This document shows positions 21,784 through 23,278 of a stretch of 23,278 nucleotides of DNA, one piece after another. Where the stretch lies: positions 1-23,278 of the forward strand of contig JBEKAN010000014.1 in the NCBI GenBank assembly GCA_050015895.1, written 5' to 3'. Under the pieces are notes generated by a model. It was given only the letters and a program-made list of their open reading frames with translations. It made no database searches and was not told where the DNA came from. Position numbers and translations under genes: made by a program. Every line of letters starts with the position of its first letter. Position 1 is the first letter of the stretch. Source of the DNA: JBEKOF01 sp050015895. Lineage in GTDB: Bacteria; Verrucomicrobiota; Verrucomicrobiia; Limisphaerales; Palsa-1400.

Positions 21784-22161
21784 ATGAGAGAAGACGGACC
21801 ATTTAAGAAGGATTTGCCGGAGAGGACATTTGAGTTCGCGCGGCGAGTGGTGAAACTCTGCCAGACGCTGGATCAGACCCCGGGTGTGAGCCGGAGCCTG
21901 GCCTCTCAACTCTTGCGATCCGGAACGTCGGTCGGCGCCAACGTGGAGGAAGCGCAGTCGGGACAGAGCCGCGCCGACTTCTTAAGCAAGATTTCCATCG
22001 CCTGCAAAGAGGCGCGGGAAACGCACTACTGGCTCCGCCTTCTGGCGGCCGTCCGATTGATTCCGGAACCCCGCCTGAGTCCTTTGCTCAACGAGACCGA
22101 TGAACTCATCGCCATCCTCACAACCATTGTCCGAAGAACCAAGGAGAATAAAGACGAATGA
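21784..22161 (+). CDS. four-helix-bundle protein, S23 / 23S-rRNA-intervening-sequence family
   Basis: A 125-residue all-helical protein. The N-terminal F-E-F-A-R-R-V-V-K-L helix, the central S-L-A-S-Q-L-L-R-S-G-T-S-V-G-A-N-V-E-E-A-Q-S-G-Q-S-R-A-D-F-L-S-K pattern and the E-A-R-E-T-H-Y-W-L-R-L-L helix are diagnostic of the S23 family, named after proteins encoded in 23S rRNA intervening sequences. The same fold is used by Avd proteins of diversity-generating retroelements. The biochemical role is unknown; the basic surface suggests nucleic acid binding. Here the gene is not in rRNA but inside an ABC operon, framed by inverted repeats. ATG 21784 follows the left repeat with no Shine-Dalgarno sequence. 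Confidence 0.92.
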   Translation: MREDGPFKKDLPERTFEFARRVVKLCQTLDQTPGVSRSLASQLLRSGTSVGANVEEAQSGQSRADFLSKISIACKEARETHYWLRLLAAVRLIPEPRLSPLLNETDELIAILTTIVRRTKENKDE

Positions 22162-22183
22162 TGCTTGAACACTGCATTGCCTT

Positions 22184-22216
22184 CTTTCCCTATTCCCTAT
22201 TCCCAATTCATTCACT
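22184..22216. repeat. right inverted repeat of the S23 cassette
   Basis: CTTTCCC followed by TATTCCC units, then CAATTCATTCACTC; the reverse complement of the left repeat over 26 bases (22184-22209) with three mismatches. It ends 6 bases before the ATG of permease 2 and leaves that gene without a recognisable ribosome site of its own. Confidence 0.85.
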
Positions 22217-22221
22217 CTGGC

Positions 22222-23278
22222 ATGAGAATTCTGAGAATCTTAGCTGGGGAATTTAGGGAGAGCTTCCTCATGGCGATGGGCGCGCTGGTGGCCCACAAGC
22301 TGCGCTCGGCCCTGACCCTGCTCGGGGTGATGGTCGGCGTTTTCTCCATTGTCGTCGTCATGACCATCATGCGCGCGATGCAGAAGGACATTGAAAAGAA
22401 CCTCGACCAATTGGGCGGGGACACGTTTGTGGTGCAGAGGTGGAGTCCCCTTCATTTTGACAACCCCCAAGGATCCCAGCAGTATTGGCGTCGTAAAAAC
22501 ATCACGCTGGAGCAGGGCCTGGCCTTGATGAGCCGCGCCACCCTCCCCCGCAGCATCGGCCTGGAGGAGGGTTTGGACAGCGGCAACATGACGTCGCGTT
22601 ATTCCAAAGGCCCTCCCAATGTCTCGCTGCTGGGGGAGACGCCGGGGAGCTTCCCGACCCAGCAATGGGACGTGGCGGACGGACGCGCCTTGGTGGACTC
22701 GGACGTGGACAGCCAGCGGGATGTCTGCGTCCTGGGCGACAGCCTGGCCACCAACCTGTTCCCGCACAGTTCGGCTTTGGGCGAAGAGGTCGTTTTCAAA
22801 GGAACTCCCTACTCCGTCGTCGGGGTCCTGGAATCCAAGGGCGCCTCGGCTGGCGGACGCGAGGACAATTTCGCCATCATTCCCCTGACCACCGGGATCA
22901 ACCGCTACGACGAGAAGCAATGGGTGGACCTGAGCATCCTGGTGCAGACGCCCAGCCGGGCGGAATACGACGAGACGGTGGACCAGGTGCGCGGCATCCT
23001 GCGAGTTGTGCGCAAGGTGCCGCCGGGCCAGCCGGATGATTTTGAGATTTTCTCCCCGGACTCGTTGATGGGGCAAATTCAGTCGTTCACATTCAAAGTG
23101 CGGCTGGGGGTGAGCCTGATCAGCTCCATCGCCCTGCTGGCGGCGGGGATCGGCATTATGAACATCATGCTCGTGTCGGTGACGGAGCGGACGCGCGAGA
23201 TCGGAGTCCGCCGGGCCGTCGGCGCCAAGAAGCGCAACGTCATGACGCAATTCATCATGGAAGCCGTCGTCCTGTGCG
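22222..23278 (+). CDS. MacB-like ABC transporter permease 2, 3' end outside window
   Basis: The frame is open from ATG 22222 to the window end (352 codons). It begins M-R-I-L-R-I-L-A-G-E-F and continues with TM1 (A-L-T-L-L-G-V-M-V-G-V-F-S-I-V-V-V, about 30-48), a periplasmic core domain, and the start of the C-terminal FtsX part (A-A-G-I-G-I-M-N-I-M-L-V-S-V-T-E-R-T-R-E-I-G-V-R-R-A-V-G-A). It is a paralogue of permease 1, not a copy: the core domains differ widely. The two could form a heterodimer powered by the single ATPase. ATG 22222 gives the usual length before the A-H-K-L-R-S motif; ATG 22270 has AGGGAG upstream but would shorten the cytoplasmic start. Confidence 0.93.
   Translation, partial: MRILRILAGEFRESFLMAMGALVAHKLRSALTLLGVMVGVFSIVVVMTIMRAMQKDIEKNLDQLGGDTFVVQRWSPLHFDNPQGSQQYWRRKNITLEQGLALMSRATLPRSIGLEEGLDSGNMTSRYSKGPPNVSLLGETPGSFPTQQWDVADGRALVDSDVDSQRDVCVLGDSLATNLFPHSSALGEEVVFKGTPYSVVGVLESKGASAGGREDNFAIIPLTTGINRYDEKQWVDLSILVQTPSRAEYDETVDQVRGILRVVRKVPPGQPDDFEIFSPDSLMGQIQSFTFKVRLGVSLISSIALLAAGIGIMNIMLVSVTERTREIGVRRAVGAKKRNVMTQFIMEAVVLC

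Larger units (their letters stand above)
21748..22216 (+). mobile_element. putative small mobile cassette: S23-family gene between inverted repeats
   Basis: A stretch of about 470 bases consisting only of a four-helix-bundle gene and flanking imperfect inverted repeats sits between two permease genes of one ABC operon. The repeats end at the stop of permease 1 and 6 bases before the start of permease 2. In related operons the two permease genes usually follow directly, which suggests insertion. There is no transposase, and no target-site duplication can be recognised. The mobile nature is inferred from layout. Confidence 0.5.

Noticed and set aside
20425..21909. Minus-strand open frame of 494 codons opposite permease 1
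   Set aside because: Runs across the permease, the repeat and part of the S23 gene; no domain seen.

Overview
The window is GC-rich, gene-dense bacterial chromosome. Several features suggest a Gram-negative, polysaccharide-degrading member of the Verrucomicrobiota or a close PVC relative. These are secreted glycosidases (GH29, GH42), lipoproteins with DUF3568-like and DUF6263-like character, a P63C-domain remnant, a pseudopilin, an RpoD-type sigma factor lacking the long non-conserved insert, a CusF-Sco fusion, and intergenic short-period repeats of a kind familiar from that phylum. This placement is an inference from protein character, not from a marker gene.

Layout. 1-654: the 3' end of a GH29 alpha-L-fucosidase gene, converging on a minus-strand pair at 637-1627 (arsenate reductase arsC and a C_GCAxxG_C_C protein). 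1863-2321: a small overlapping gene pair of antitoxin-like character whose second gene carries a one-base frameshift. 2362-4473: a secreted GH42 beta-galactosidase on the minus strand, divergent from a plus-strand series of lipoprotein, yajQ and DUF3568-like lipoprotein (4607-6612). 6602-8587: a minus-strand two-gene operon (LolA-like protein, then a membrane TPR protein). 8588-9301: a non-coding stretch with three short arrays of exactly 10-bp period. 9302-11399: a restriction-modification pair (endonuclease and methyltransferase genes overlapping). 11461-12614: a YgjP-like metallopeptidase whose 3' end runs into a headless P63C-domain remnant. 12843-13826: a CusF-Sco copper chaperone lipoprotein, ending inside a 163-bp nested palindrome. 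14057-15070: sigma-70 factor with a terminator. 15244-15621 and 15825-18176: a minus-strand pseudopilin and a VIT/von Willebrand A protein. 18389-23278: a MacAB-type ABC export operon (adaptor, ATPase, two paralogous permeases, the second cut off by the window end), interrupted between the two permeases by a four-helix-bundle (S23-family) gene bracketed by inverted repeats.

The most unusual material is mobile or repetitive. It comprises the S23 gene cassette inside the transporter operon, the 163-bp palindrome that supplies the last codons and stop of the Sco gene, the 10-bp-period intergenic arrays, and two broken genes (the frameshifted small gene and the P63C remnant). No tRNA, rRNA or CRISPR array was seen.
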